NCBI GenBank assembly: GCA_900318545.1
Contig: ONLC01000123.1
Coordinates: forward strand, 1-12,659
DNA from: an uncultured Eubacteriales bacterium
GTDB taxonomy: Bacteria; Bacillota; Clostridia; Oscillospirales; Ruminococcaceae
Direction: 5' to 3'
Length of the DNA: 12,659 nt
Each line of letters starts with the position of its first letter. The first letter of the stretch is position 1. Under the pieces are notes generated by a model. The model was not told where the DNA came from, did no database searches, and was given only the letters and a program-made list of their open reading frames with translations. This document shows positions 6,145-12,659 of this stretch, one piece after another. A program made the translations under genes and the position numbers.

Positions 6145-8013
6145 TTACTTTCTCACAACTGCGCCGAACTTACAGTTAGACATACATACGCCGCACTTGA
6201 TACACTTATCTGTGTCAATGACATGAGGCTGACGGACAGTACCCTCAATTGCCTTGACAGGACAGTTTCTTGCACAGAGAGTACAGCCCTTACACTTGTC
6301 GGCAATGATCTCATACTTGAGCAGATCCTTACATACACCTGCAGGGCATCTGCCCTCCTTGATATGAGCCTCGTATTCCTCTCTGAACTGTTTGATCGTA
6401 GAAAGTACAGGGTTAGGAGCTGACTGACCGAGAGCACAGAGTGAAGAGCTCTTCATGTGGTTAGCAAGCTCATCAATAAGGTCGAGGTCTTCCATAGTGC
6501 CCTGACCTTTGGTGATCTTATCAAGAAGCTGATGAAGCTTTCTTGTACCTACACGGCAAGGAGTACACTTACCGCAGGACTCATCAACTGCATCGACCAT
6601 ACAGTTATCCTCGTCCATAACGATAAGTCCGCCTGAACCCATCATAGAACCGAGCTTTGCGAGTGACTCATAGTCGATAGGAGTATCTATGTACTTAGCA
6701 GGGATACATCCGCCCGAAGGACCACCTGTCTGAGCAGCCTTGAACTTCTTTCCGTTAGGGATACCGCCGCCGATCTCCTCGATGATCTCACGCAAAGTTG
6801 TACCCATAGGAATCTCAACGAGACCAACGTTTGTGATCTTTCCGCCGAGAGCGAATACCTTAGTACCCTTGGAGGTCTCGGTACCCATAGATGAATACCA
6901 CGCAGCGCCCTTTCTGATGATCTGAGCGATATTAGCATAGGTTTCAACGTTGTTGAGCAGAGTAGGCTTGCCGAACAGACCCTTAACAGCAGGGAACGGA
7001 GGACGAGGTCTTGGCTCACCTCTGTTACCCTCGATAGAGGTCAGAAGTGCAGTTTCCTCACCACAGACGAAAGCACCTGCACCGAGTCTGATCTCGATGT
7101 CGAAGTCATGACCCTTGCCGAAGATGTTCTTTCCGAGGAGCCCGTACTCTCTTGCCTGATCGAGAGCTACCTGAAGTCTGTGAACAGCTACAGGGTACTC
7201 AGCTCTTACATATACATATCCCTGATGAGCACCAACTGCATAGGAAGCTATTGTCATAGCCTCGATAATAGCGTGGGGGTCACCCTCGAGGATAGATCTG
7301 TCCATGAACGCACCGGGGTCACCCTCGTCGGCGTTACAAGCAACATACTTAACATCACCGGGAGCGTCCTTAGTGAACATCCACTTTCTTCCTGTCGGGA
7401 AGCCTGCGCCTCCTCTTCCTCTGATGCCTGAATCAAGGATCTCCTGACATACCTCATCAGGAGTCATGCTGTCAAGCACCTTATAGAGAGCCTCATAGCC
7501 TCTTGTACCGATATATTCCTCGATATTCTCGGGGTCGATAACTCCGCAGTTGCGCAGAGCAATTCTCTTCTGCTTCTTATAGAAGTTTGTCTCAGCAAGT
7601 CCGATGATGGAGCCGTCCTCGTGAACTGTTTCTTTATAGAGCAGATCCTTGCAGACCTGATCGTTCTTGAGGTGCTCGTCAACGATTCTTACAACACCCT
7701 CTGGTGTTACCTGAGCATAGAAGGTTCCCTCAGGATAAACGATAACGATAGGACCGAGTGAGCAAAGACCAAAGCAGCCTGTTCTTACAACAAGGATCTC
7801 ATTTTCGATGCCCTGAGCCTTCAGCTCATTATCAAGAGCTTCGAGTATCTTCTTGCTTCCCGAAGATGTACAGCCTGTACCGCCGCATACGAGTATCTGC
7901 TTGCGGTACTGAGTCTTCTCTGCCATTTTTGCAGCTTCAGAAGCTACGAGCTTTCTGACCTTGATAAGGTCGGAGTGTTTCTTTCTTATCGCGGTAAGTT
8001 CTTCAAACGTCAT
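6145..8013 (-). CDS. hydB: NADH-binding diaphorase subunit HydB (NuoF-like)
   Basis: This 622-residue flavo-iron-sulfur subunit has the HydB layout. An N-terminal thioredoxin-like 2Fe-2S domain (C43/C48, C80, C84) is followed by the NuoF-type core with the FMN/NADH site GRGGAGFPTGRKW (199-211), a second glycine-rich segment GAGAFVCGEETALL (311-324), and a 4Fe-4S site (C480, C483, C486, C526). The C-terminus adds two ferredoxin-type 4Fe-4S motifs (C574/C577/C580/C584 and C604/C607/C610/C614). These extra domains distinguish HydB from respiratory NuoF. It is the NAD-reducing and flavin-bifurcating part of the cytoplasmic HydABC complex. The start follows GGGAGG and lies only 3 bases after the hydC stop codon, so translation is probably coupled. 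Length is normal. All expected ligands are present. Confidence 0.96.
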   Translation of the reverse strand: MTFEELTAIRKKHSDLIKVRKLVASEAAKMAEKTQYRKQILVCGGTGCTSSGSKKILEALDNELKAQGIENEILVVRTGCFGLCSLGPIVIVYPEGTFYAQVTPEGVVRIVDEHLKNDQVCKDLLYKETVHEDGSIIGLAETNFYKKQKRIALRNCGVIDPENIEEYIGTRGYEALYKVLDSMTPDEVCQEILDSGIRGRGGAGFPTGRKWMFTKDAPGDVKYVACNADEGDPGAFMDRSILEGDPHAIIEAMTIASYAVGAHQGYVYVRAEYPVAVHRLQVALDQAREYGLLGKNIFGKGHDFDIEIRLGAGAFVCGEETALLTSIEGNRGEPRPRPPFPAVKGLFGKPTLLNNVETYANIAQIIRKGAAWYSSMGTETSKGTKVFALGGKITNVGLVEIPMGTTLREIIEEIGGGIPNGKKFKAAQTGGPSGGCIPAKYIDTPIDYESLAKLGSMMGSGGLIVMDEDNCMVDAVDESCGKCTPCRVGTRKLHQLLDKITKGQGTMEDLDLIDELANHMKSSSLCALGQSAPNPVLSTIKQFREEYEAHIKEGRCPAGVCKDLLKYEIIADKCKGCTLCARNCPVKAIEGTVRQPHVIDTDKCIKCGVCMSNCKFGAVVRK

Positions 8014-8016
8014 GCT

Positions 8017-8526
8017 TTACTCGCCTCCCTTTTCATTCATATAGGAATCAATGATGCCGCTGACCTGATCGGGTGTAAGCTTTCCGTAAACCTCATCTCC
8101 GATAGTCATTACAGGTGCAAGACCGCAAGCTCCTACACAGCGGCAGGACTCAATAGAGAACTTACCGTCAGCAGTACATTCGCCTGCTTTGATGCCAAGC
8201 TTCTTCTCAACAGCCTCAAGGATCTTGTCCGAGCCCTTAACGTAGCATGCCGTTCCAAGACAGACGCTGCAAACGTGCTCGCCCTTAGGCGTAAGTGAAA
8301 ACTGGGAATAGAATGTTGCTACACCGAATACCTCGGAAAGCGATACTCCGAGACCGTCTGCGATCTTGGTCTGCACCTCGATCGGCAGGTAGCCGTAGAT
8401 ACCCTGAGCTTCCTGAAGTGTCGGCATAAGTCCGCCGGGCTGGCCGCGGTGCTTAGCGATTACTTCCTGAAGCTGTTTTTCCTGGGCTTCAGTGCCCCTG
8501 AACTGATTCAGGTTTTGTTCTGACAT
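8017..8526 (-). CDS. hydC: NuoE-like 2Fe-2S subunit HydC
   Basis: This 169-residue thioredoxin-like protein is the small subunit of the HydABC hydrogenase. The N-terminal helical part contains QEAQGIYGYLP and GVATFYSQF, typical of NuoE. The 2Fe-2S ligands are C89 and C94 (CLGTAC) and C130 and C134 (CVGAC), followed by GLAPVM. Two further cysteines, C86 and C128, sit beside the ligand pairs. It passes electrons within the complex next to HydB. It is the first gene of the operon: the ATG has AAGGAGG with 7 bases of spacing, a GC-rich hairpin lies just upstream, and a promoter candidate lies about 115 bases upstream. The gene order hydC-hydB-hydA is standard in Clostridia. Confidence 0.95.
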   Translation of the reverse strand: MSEQNLNQFRGTEAQEKQLQEVIAKHRGQPGGLMPTLQEAQGIYGYLPIEVQTKIADGLGVSLSEVFGVATFYSQFSLTPKGEHVCSVCLGTACYVKGSDKILEAVEKKLGIKAGECTADGKFSIESCRCVGACGLAPVMTIGDEVYGKLTPDQVSGIIDSYMNEKGGE

Positions 8527-8548
8527 AAAACAACCTCCTTAATATTTT

Positions 8549-8564
8549 GGCGGGCGTTCCCGCC
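8549..8564 (-). promoter_or_regulatory. GC-rich hairpin in the hydC leader
   Basis: GGCGGG and CCCGCC form a perfect 6-bp stem around a 4-base loop, in otherwise AT-rich DNA. In the hydC mRNA it ends 8 bases before the AAGGAGG ribosome site. It has no T-run on the - strand, so it is not a terminator for that direction. A role in mRNA stability or translation is possible. Confidence 0.6.
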
Positions 8565-8639
8565 TTATTTGGGTGATGCCTGCAATATACAGTCCCATTC
8601 TGCACAAACGCACAACAGGACATAGCTAGTCATATAAAC

Positions 8640-8668
8640 ATTATACAACAAAATCCTTACAAACACAA
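8640..8668 (-). promoter_or_regulatory. Probable promoter of hydCBA
   Basis: On the - strand a perfect TATAAT (8640-8645) lies 17 bp from TTGTGT (8663-8668), which matches the first three bases of the -35 consensus. Transcription would start near 8633 and leave a leader of about 105 bases. The -35 box is weak, so an activator or another promoter may contribute. Confidence 0.65.
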
Positions 8669-8760
8669 GTTTTTTTGATTATTTTAAGTAGAAAATTACT
8701 GACATTTCTGTTACTATGTTTTGGAATTAAACTTATTAATCTTTTAATTTTAATCATGGA

Positions 8761-8778
8761 TTGATAAACTTTTAACAA
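8761..8778. promoter_or_regulatory. Rex-like operator upstream of hydCBA
   Basis: TTGATAAACTTTTAACAA matches the Rex consensus TTGTTAAnnnnTTAACAA at 13 of 14 specified positions. Rex senses the NADH/NAD ratio and is known to control fermentation and hydrogenase genes in Clostridia, which suits this location. The reservation is distance: the site is about 95 bases upstream of the best -35 box. A second promoter next to it, which I could not find convincingly, or binding at a distance would be needed. Confidence 0.55.
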
Positions 8779-8825
8779 ATCTTGAAAGTGCATTAAAAAT
8801 CCTACTTTTCACGTAAACAAACTAC

Positions 8826-8856
8826 AAAAAGAGACCGTCTCCCGACGATCTCTTTT
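8826..8856 (-). terminator. Terminator of kinase-like copy 2
   Basis: A stem of 13 bp (AAAAGAGATCGTC / GACGGTCTCTTTT, one wobble) around a GGGA loop has T-runs on both sides, so it could work in both directions. Flanking ACTAC and GTAGT extend the pairing after one mismatch. It lies about 55 bases after the stop codon of the gene and insulates hydCBA from it. Confidence 0.87.
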
Positions 8857-8910
8857 CGTAGTAAGGAAAGTAAAATGAATTAAAGAAATGTGCAATAGTT
8901 AAAAAAGTAA

Positions 8911-9540
8911 CTAACCCGCAGGCTTGTTTTCCTTGATGCCAATATAAGCAAGCATAAGGTCAACAGCACCCTCAATCCCCGACTTTGAGGAATTTATGCA
9001 AAGGTCAAAGTTCCTTGCATCTCCCCACTTCATGTCGGTATAATAATTATAATAGGAGGCTCTGCGTTTGTCAGTCTTTCTGATGAACTCCTCAACCTTA
9101 GGCTTTTCGATATCGTATCTTTCGAGTATCCTCTTTTTCTTATCATACATATTGCCCGAGATAAAGAAGTCTATAACATTCGGTTCTTCTTTAAGAACAT
9201 AATCCGCACACCTGCCGACTATTACGCACGGACCCTTCTCTGCCAGCTTCTTAATAGTTTCAAACTGTGCCAGAAAGATCTTATGATTGAGCGGAAGCTC
9301 GGGATTGAGCCTTCCGTCAGGTGATACGGGATAGGTTCCCATTACAAGCGAATACAAAAAGCTGTTGGTATAAGACTCATCGTTCTTCACGAACAGCTCT
9401 CTTGCGATGCCGCTCTCCTTGGAAGCCATCTCCAGCAGTTCCTTGTCATAGAACGGAACATTGAGCTTATCGGCAAGCCTTTTGCCTATCTCTCTTCCTC
9501 CGCTTCCGAACTCACGGCTGATAGTAACGATCGATCTCAT
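8911..9540 (-). CDS. Cytidylate-kinase-like family protein, copy 2
   Basis: This 209-residue protein belongs to the same family as the one at 3681-4268. It begins IVTISREFGSGGREIGKRLA, a glycine loop in which the Walker lysine and Ser/Thr positions of CMP kinase are replaced, followed by CVIVGRCADYVLK (105-117), a segment rich in Lys/Arg (KKKRILERYD) and KRRASYYNYYTDMKWG (158-173). An insertion of about 15 residues around 65-85, compared with copy 1, covers the nucleotide-acceptor region. The ATG at 9540 has GAGGTG a few bases upstream. It is a single-gene unit with its own promoter and terminator. The family name comes from weak similarity to CMP kinase; the real CMP kinase gene of the organism is probably elsewhere. 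Function unknown. Confidence 0.87.
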   Translation of the reverse strand: MRSIVTISREFGSGGREIGKRLADKLNVPFYDKELLEMASKESGIARELFVKNDESYTNSFLYSLVMGTYPVSPDGRLNPELPLNHKIFLAQFETIKKLAEKGPCVIVGRCADYVLKEEPNVIDFFISGNMYDKKKRILERYDIEKPKVEEFIRKTDKRRASYYNYYTDMKWGDARNFDLCINSSKSGIEGAVDLMLAYIGIKENKPAG

Positions 9541-9569
9541 AACAACACCTCATTTCGCAGCTGTATTAA

Positions 9570-9587
9570 TTTGTTTCTTAGAACAAA
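9570..9587 (-). promoter_or_regulatory. Inverted repeat at the transcription start of kinase-like copy 2
   Basis: TTTGTT and AACAAA are perfect inverted 6-bp arms with 6 bases between them. The repeat lies just downstream of the -10 box, over the expected start site, where a repressor would block transcription. The spacing differs from the Rex consensus (6 instead of 8 bases between the TTGTT and AACAA cores). Confidence 0.4.
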
Positions 9588-9590
9588 CTT

Positions 9591-9619
9591 ATTATAGCAC
9601 ATTTTTTATCTTTTGTAAA
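9591..9619 (-). promoter_or_regulatory. Sigma-A promoter of kinase-like copy 2
   Basis: On the - strand TTTACA (9614-9619) and a perfect TATAAT (9591-9596) are 17 bp apart. TGC before the -10 box makes it an extended -10 promoter. The leader is about 45 bases. Confidence 0.87.
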
Positions 9620-9675
9620 CAATTTTCAGGAAAATTCTTGCACTAATTTGTTCAACATTTCTTGTGCAATATTAC

Positions 9676-9704
9676 AAAAAAAGGAGCGAACCGAAGTTCG
9701 CTCC
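9676..9704 (-). terminator. Terminator of the solute-binding protein gene
   Basis: On the - strand a perfect 9-bp stem (GGAGCGAAC / GTTCGCTCC) closed by a TTCG tetraloop runs into seven T. It lies 13 bases after the stop codon and ends the gene as a single-cistron unit. Confidence 0.93.
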
Positions 9705-9717
9705 GTGATTTCAACAA

Positions 9718-11160
9718 TTACTTGTCAGTAGGAACATCAGAAATGTTCGAGTTGCACTCATCAATCAGATAGTCAACAGCAGTCTTGTTGGAAGCTACGC
9801 ACTCGCTCCAGGTTGTTGCGCCGCCGCCTGTTACCATTGTTGCCTGGTTTACTGTCATCATCAGAGTAGAAAGCTCAGGTGTTACACCCTCCTGATAGTC
9901 AAACACAGGGTTCTCAGCTGCAAGCTGATATACAGTCTTTCTCATCTCGATCATCTCATCGGTCCACTTGTACTCATCTCTGAGCTGCTCCTCACCGATA
10001 TCAGCAGCATTCTGCTTAGCTACCTGCAGGCAGTTCATGTAAGCTGCAAAGCCCTTAGGATTAGGAGCGTTTTTGCAGAGGAGGAAGCCGTGGATTCCGG
10101 CAGATACATAGTACTTTCCGTCGCCGTCATCAAGTCTTGGCATAGGAACGAACATTACCTCGCCGCCCTCTACGTCGCCAAAGATCTTTGTAGACTCGGT
10201 TGTGCCCTCGATAGCCCATGTACCAACAGGGATAAACAGCGTCAGACCGGAGCCAAGGCCCTCACCTGTAGAGCCGTCGCCTCTTGTCTTCCAGTTATTA
10301 TCAGATCTCGGGAATACAACGTTCTGCTTGGAGAGCTCATACATCATATCCTGAACCTTTGTGATCTCAGGCTTATCCATGTTATTAACAAGCTTACCGT
10401 TCTCAAGGCCGATCATAGGATATCCGCTTGTATCGTTAAGAGCCTTGCCGTACCAATAACCGTCAAGAGCGTACTTATCCTCATCGGCATTTGTAAACTC
10501 TTCGCACATCTCTGTGAATACAGACCATGTCCACTTGTCTTCAGCATAGAGCTCAGCAGGATCATCAAAGCCTGCGTCCTCTATAGTTGTTCTGTTGTAG
10601 ATGCAGACATACTGAGGTCTTGCATCGATACCTGCGATATAGTGGCCGCCGTTGAAGTAGCCTGCATCGCAAACAGTCTTTGAAGGTGCCCAGAGTTCGG
10701 AGTTCAGATCAATGTAATCGTCGATCGGCTCGAACATTCCCTTGATAGCGCCCTTCGGGAAAGCATCCATATCATCTGCAGGGAAGAAGTCAGGCGAATC
10801 ATTTGCCATAACTGCCTTTGCAAGTCTAGTATATCTATCATCCCATGTTGTCTGGATATACTCGATCTTACCGTCATACTTATCCTTGAACAGCTGCAGA
10901 CCGGGGTCTACTACCTGACCGTCGCTCGGGTTCAGGTCATAGTGAGCCAACCACTTGATAGTGGTGTTTTCAAGCTTCTCATCAGGAAGAAGGCTCTGAA
11001 GATCGTTGATCTTCTCCTTCTGGCTCTCAGTCAGTGATGCAGCAGGTGCATGAGAGCTCGAATTTGACGAGCTGCTGTCTGAGCTGCTTCCGCAGGCTGC
11101 CATGCTTGCTGCCAGTGTGAGCGAGCAAGCTGCTGCAAGAATCCTTTTTGTCATTTTCAT
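9718..11160 (-). CDS. Extracellular solute-binding lipoprotein (ABC sugar uptake type)
   Basis: This 480-residue protein has a lipoprotein signal: basic MKMTKR, a hydrophobic core, and MAAC as lipobox with the lipidated Cys at residue 23. A Ser-rich linker of about 20 residues follows. The mature part has the look of family 1 solute-binding proteins (KWTWSVFTEMCEEF, a GTWAIEG segment, PMPRLDDGDGKYYVSAG, and NPKGFAAYMNCL near the end), which bind oligosaccharides at the outer face for an ABC importer. No permease or ATPase gene adjoins it: a terminator follows and unrelated genes flank it. It must use components encoded elsewhere or act as a spare binding protein. I start it at the ATG at 11160, 9 bases after AAGGAGG; a TTG one codon upstream is also possible. 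The ligand cannot be told from sequence. Confidence 0.9.
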   Translation of the reverse strand: MKMTKRILAAACSLTLAASMAACGSSSDSSSSNSSSHAPAASLTESQKEKINDLQSLLPDEKLENTTIKWLAHYDLNPSDGQVVDPGLQLFKDKYDGKIEYIQTTWDDRYTRLAKAVMANDSPDFFPADDMDAFPKGAIKGMFEPIDDYIDLNSELWAPSKTVCDAGYFNGGHYIAGIDARPQYVCIYNRTTIEDAGFDDPAELYAEDKWTWSVFTEMCEEFTNADEDKYALDGYWYGKALNDTSGYPMIGLENGKLVNNMDKPEITKVQDMMYELSKQNVVFPRSDNNWKTRGDGSTGEGLGSGLTLFIPVGTWAIEGTTESTKIFGDVEGGEVMFVPMPRLDDGDGKYYVSAGIHGFLLCKNAPNPKGFAAYMNCLQVAKQNAADIGEEQLRDEYKWTDEMIEMRKTVYQLAAENPVFDYQEGVTPELSTLMMTVNQATMVTGGGATTWSECVASNKTAVDYLIDECNSNISDVPTDK

Positions 11161-11182
11161 CAATAATAACCTCCTTGTGATT

Positions 11183-11215
11183 GGGCAGTGTCTCTTACCC
11201 GTGAAACACTCGCCT
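11183..11215 (-). promoter_or_regulatory. Hairpin in the leader of the solute-binding protein gene
   Basis: In the transcript AGTGTTTC pairs with GAGACACT over 8 bp (one wobble) around an 8-base loop, and the stem can be extended by 4 bp (GGCG with GCCC region) past a bulged base. It ends shortly before the AAGGAGG site at 11170-11176. It lacks a T-run, so it is more likely a stabilising or translation-modulating element than a terminator. Confidence 0.5.
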
Positions 11216-11238
11216 TTAGACCATTTTCGCCCATAAAT

Positions 11239-11267
11239 ATAATATCAAAAACTCCCAAAAATATCAA
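11239..11267 (-). promoter_or_regulatory. Promoter of the solute-binding protein gene
   Basis: On the - strand TTGATA (11262-11267) and TATTAT (11239-11244), each one base from consensus, are 17 bp apart. The leader would be about 70 bases long. Confidence 0.78.
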
Positions 11268-11348
11268 TCGGCATTTTGCAATATAAATCATTCTCCGTTT
11301 TAGTGATTTTGACAATTTTGTGTTATCTTCTTAACCGTATTCGTTTAC

Positions 11349-11362
11349 AGAAAACGTTTTCA
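11349..11362. promoter_or_regulatory. cre-like / LacI-family operator
   Basis: TGAAAACGTTTTCT on the - strand contains the perfect 12-bp palindrome GAAAACGTTTTC and matches the CcpA site pattern TGWAANCGNTNWCA at 13 of 14 positions. The central CG is typical of LacI-family operators. It lies about 115-130 bases upstream of the expected start of the solute-binding protein transcript, so it may act as a carbon-catabolite control site, though the distance is large. Confidence 0.55.
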
Positions 11363-11381
11363 TTCAAACATTTATACAAAT

Positions 11382-12236
11382 TCACAAACTTTTTACATCT
11401 ATATTTTTCCCAAACGCCCGCACCATATCCTCCGGCAGCTGAGAATACACTGTAAAATGCTCCTCAGTAAAGGGTCTTACGAAATCCACCCTTGCACAAT
11501 GGAGTGCGTGCCTGTCCATAAGCGAGGTATCACCGCCGTAGAGCTCATCGCCAATCAGAGGCTTGCCTATATGAGCACAGTGGACCCTTATCTGATGAGT
11601 TCTCCCCGTTTCGGGGATAAAGGCACAAAGGCTTAGGTTTCCGCTGTCGGCAAGCTTATAGAAGGTCGTAGCGGCGAAGGCTCCGTCATCTCTCACACAG
11701 CGAAGTATTGCTGATTCACGCTCACGGGCTATCGGAGCACATATCCTGCCGCCTGCACTGTCGATGTGCGGCAGGATACCGACATATACCTTTTTAATAG
11801 ACCTTTGCAGGCTGAACGCAGCAAGCCTTGACTTTGCTGCTGCCGCACAGCCGCTGGTGTTGCGGTCGAGCCTGTTAATGCTTCTGAACGGCAGGCTTGG
11901 ATATGCCTTGAAAAACTCATTTGCGAGGGTATCGTCATAATGCTTCATAGACTGGTGACAGGGCATAAACGGAGGCTTGTCGAACACCATACAATGCTCG
12001 TCCTCAAAAAGAACGGGAACGCCGGGCTGCTCGTGCCCACGCTCCCGATCGGTCTCCCGAAGCTCAATCCTGTCGCCCGAAAAGACCCTGTCTATCGATC
12101 TTATAAGCTCACCCTCACGGGTGAGACCAAGCTCAGTCCGCTTCAGCCGTGTTATCAGCCGTCTTGAAACACCCCTGCCCCGAAGAAACTCATCAAGAGT
12201 CTTTCCGTTCTCAGCTTCTTCAACTGTCAGTATCAC
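11382..12236 (-). CDS. RluA-family 23S rRNA/tRNA pseudouridine synthase
   Basis: This 284-residue enzyme has an N-terminal S4-like RNA-binding region (TLDEFLRGRGVSRRLITRLKR) and the RluA catalytic domain. The catalytic aspartate is D124 in RSINRLDRNTSG (118-129), and PETGRTHQIRVH (208-219) followed by IGDELYGG are hallmark motifs. The motif usually reads HRLDR; here Asn stands in place of His. It converts specific uridines in structured RNA to pseudouridine; which of the RluA, RluC or RluD targets it uses cannot be told. The start is a GTG at 12236, supported by GGAGGAGGT 7 bases upstream, and it overlaps the preceding stop codon as GTGA, so it is coupled to the membrane protein gene upstream. 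I see no clear terminator after it. Confidence 0.92.
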   Translation of the reverse strand: MILTVEEAENGKTLDEFLRGRGVSRRLITRLKRTELGLTREGELIRSIDRVFSGDRIELRETDRERGHEQPGVPVLFEDEHCMVFDKPPFMPCHQSMKHYDDTLANEFFKAYPSLPFRSINRLDRNTSGCAAAAKSRLAAFSLQRSIKKVYVGILPHIDSAGGRICAPIARERESAILRCVRDDGAFAATTFYKLADSGNLSLCAFIPETGRTHQIRVHCAHIGKPLIGDELYGGDTSLMDRHALHCARVDFVRPFTEEHFTVYSQLPEDMVRAFGKNIDVKSL

Positions 12237-12659
12237 AGGCTGTACCTCCTCCAGCGCTTGATGGTCGCCTTTAGCTTATCCTGCCAGAGATCACCGAGGA
12301 TAGCCTCGGCATAGGTTATCTTGCTGATTTTATAGTACGGGTAGACCATAAAAAACGGATATATAAACAGCAAAAGCGGCAGAAATTTCAGGAAGGAGAG
12401 CTGAAACAGCAAATACTTTGTGTGATTACCCTCCATAAGGCGTTTTGAGAGCTTTACTGCCTCAGAGGGCTTAGCTCTGGGGTTCAGCTGCATTATATAC
12501 GGCACAAGTGCCACCGAAATAATATATCTGACAAACAAGCCTATCCATACACCTGTAAAGCCTATGCAGAGCATCAGAACAAGAAGCCTTACCGAGCTCA
12601 GCTGTGCCGCCTTTGAGCTGTGGATTATGAAATGAATTCCATATCCTCCGAGAACAGCA
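12233..12659 (-). CDS. DUF975-like integral membrane protein, 5' end cut by the window
   Basis: The frame is open through the right edge, so the N-terminus lies outside and 141 residues are visible. They show a hydrophobic segment around LLVLMLCIGFTGVWIGLF, the stretch SVALVPYIMQLNPRAKPSEAVKLSKRLMEGN, another hydrophobic stretch (FLPLLLFIYPFFMVYPYY), then KITYAEAILGDLW and a basic tail. The pattern of a helix, then ALVPYI, an 'A.EA..LS..LM.G' segment, a helix and a TYAE motif resembles DUF975 membrane proteins of Firmicutes, whose function is unknown. The stop codon overlaps the GTG of the pseudouridine synthase gene by 4 bases. The assignment rests on pattern recall and is moderately certain. 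Confidence 0.7.
   Translation of the reverse strand, partial: AVLGGYGIHFIIHSSKAAQLSSVRLLVLMLCIGFTGVWIGLFVRYIISVALVPYIMQLNPRAKPSEAVKLSKRLMEGNHTKYLLFQLSFLKFLPLLLFIYPFFMVYPYYKISKITYAEAILGDLWQDKLKATIKRWRRYSL

Larger units (their letters stand above)
8527..8910. other. Intergenic region between hydC and kinase-like copy 2
   Basis: This 384-base stretch has no credible coding frame. Reading toward hydC on the - strand it holds the terminator of the upstream gene, a Rex-like operator, about 90 bases of very AT-rich DNA, a promoter candidate, a leader of roughly 105 bases with a GC-rich hairpin, and the hydC ribosome site. I see no riboswitch or small RNA that I recognise. Confidence 0.7.

Noticed and set aside
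8549..8564. GC-rich hairpin as a terminator
   Set aside because: No gene on the + strand leads into it and it has no T-run on the - strand.
9570..9587. TTTGTT...AACAAA read as a Rex site
   Set aside because: The Rex consensus needs 8 bases between the TTGTT and AACAA cores; here there are 6.
9638..9669. TTGCAC and GTGCAA inverted pair 20 bases apart
   Set aside because: Short arms with a long spacer, upstream of the -35 box; cannot be told from chance.
10090..10683. 197-codon + strand frame opposite the solute-binding protein
   Set aside because: Antisense shadow of a well-supported gene; no promoter, ribosome site or domain pattern.

Overview
The window looks like chromosomal DNA of an anaerobic, low-to-moderate GC Gram-positive of the Clostridia, most likely a Ruminococcus-type gut or rumen fermenter (Oscillospiraceae). 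The reasons are a GH31 alpha-xylosidase-like enzyme, a three-subunit electron-bifurcating [FeFe] hydrogenase (HydABC), a two-gene SufCB Fe-S assembly system, strong AGGAGG ribosome sites and consensus sigma-A promoters. This is inference from gene content; there is no 16S or other marker gene here.

Layout. Bases 1-3120 are read on the + strand: the 3' end of a GH31 glycosidase with its terminator, then a promoter and a tight three-gene operon of sufC, sufB and an unrecognised two-helix membrane protein, closed by a terminator. From 3196 onward everything is on the - strand. In order of transcription from the right edge this is: a partial DUF975-like membrane protein overlapping an RluA-type pseudouridine synthase; a lipoprotein solute-binding protein with no permease partner; a cytidylate-kinase-like protein; the hydC-hydB-hydA hydrogenase operon; and a second cytidylate-kinase-like protein coupled to a YbaK-type Cys-tRNA(Pro) deacylase. 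The two halves converge near 3100-3195. There are no rRNA, tRNA, CRISPR, phage, IS or transposase signatures.

How the genes fit together. HydABC would couple oxidation of NADH and reduced ferredoxin to H2 production (or the reverse), the usual redox outlet of ruminococcal sugar fermentation. The hydrogenase needs many Fe-S clusters, and the neighbouring SufCB pair is a plausible source of them; no cysteine desulfurase or scaffold gene accompanies it, which fits the minimal 'SMS' type. A Rex-like (NADH-sensing) operator lies in the intergenic region upstream of hydC, although far from the best promoter. The GH31 enzyme and the solute-binding protein point to use of plant oligosaccharides.

The main open questions are the membrane protein coupled to sufCB, the two divergent cytidylate-kinase-like paralogues that flank the hydrogenase operon and lack the Walker A lysine, a Met-to-Ile change at an H-cluster motif in HydA, and several inverted repeats placed on promoters or in leaders.
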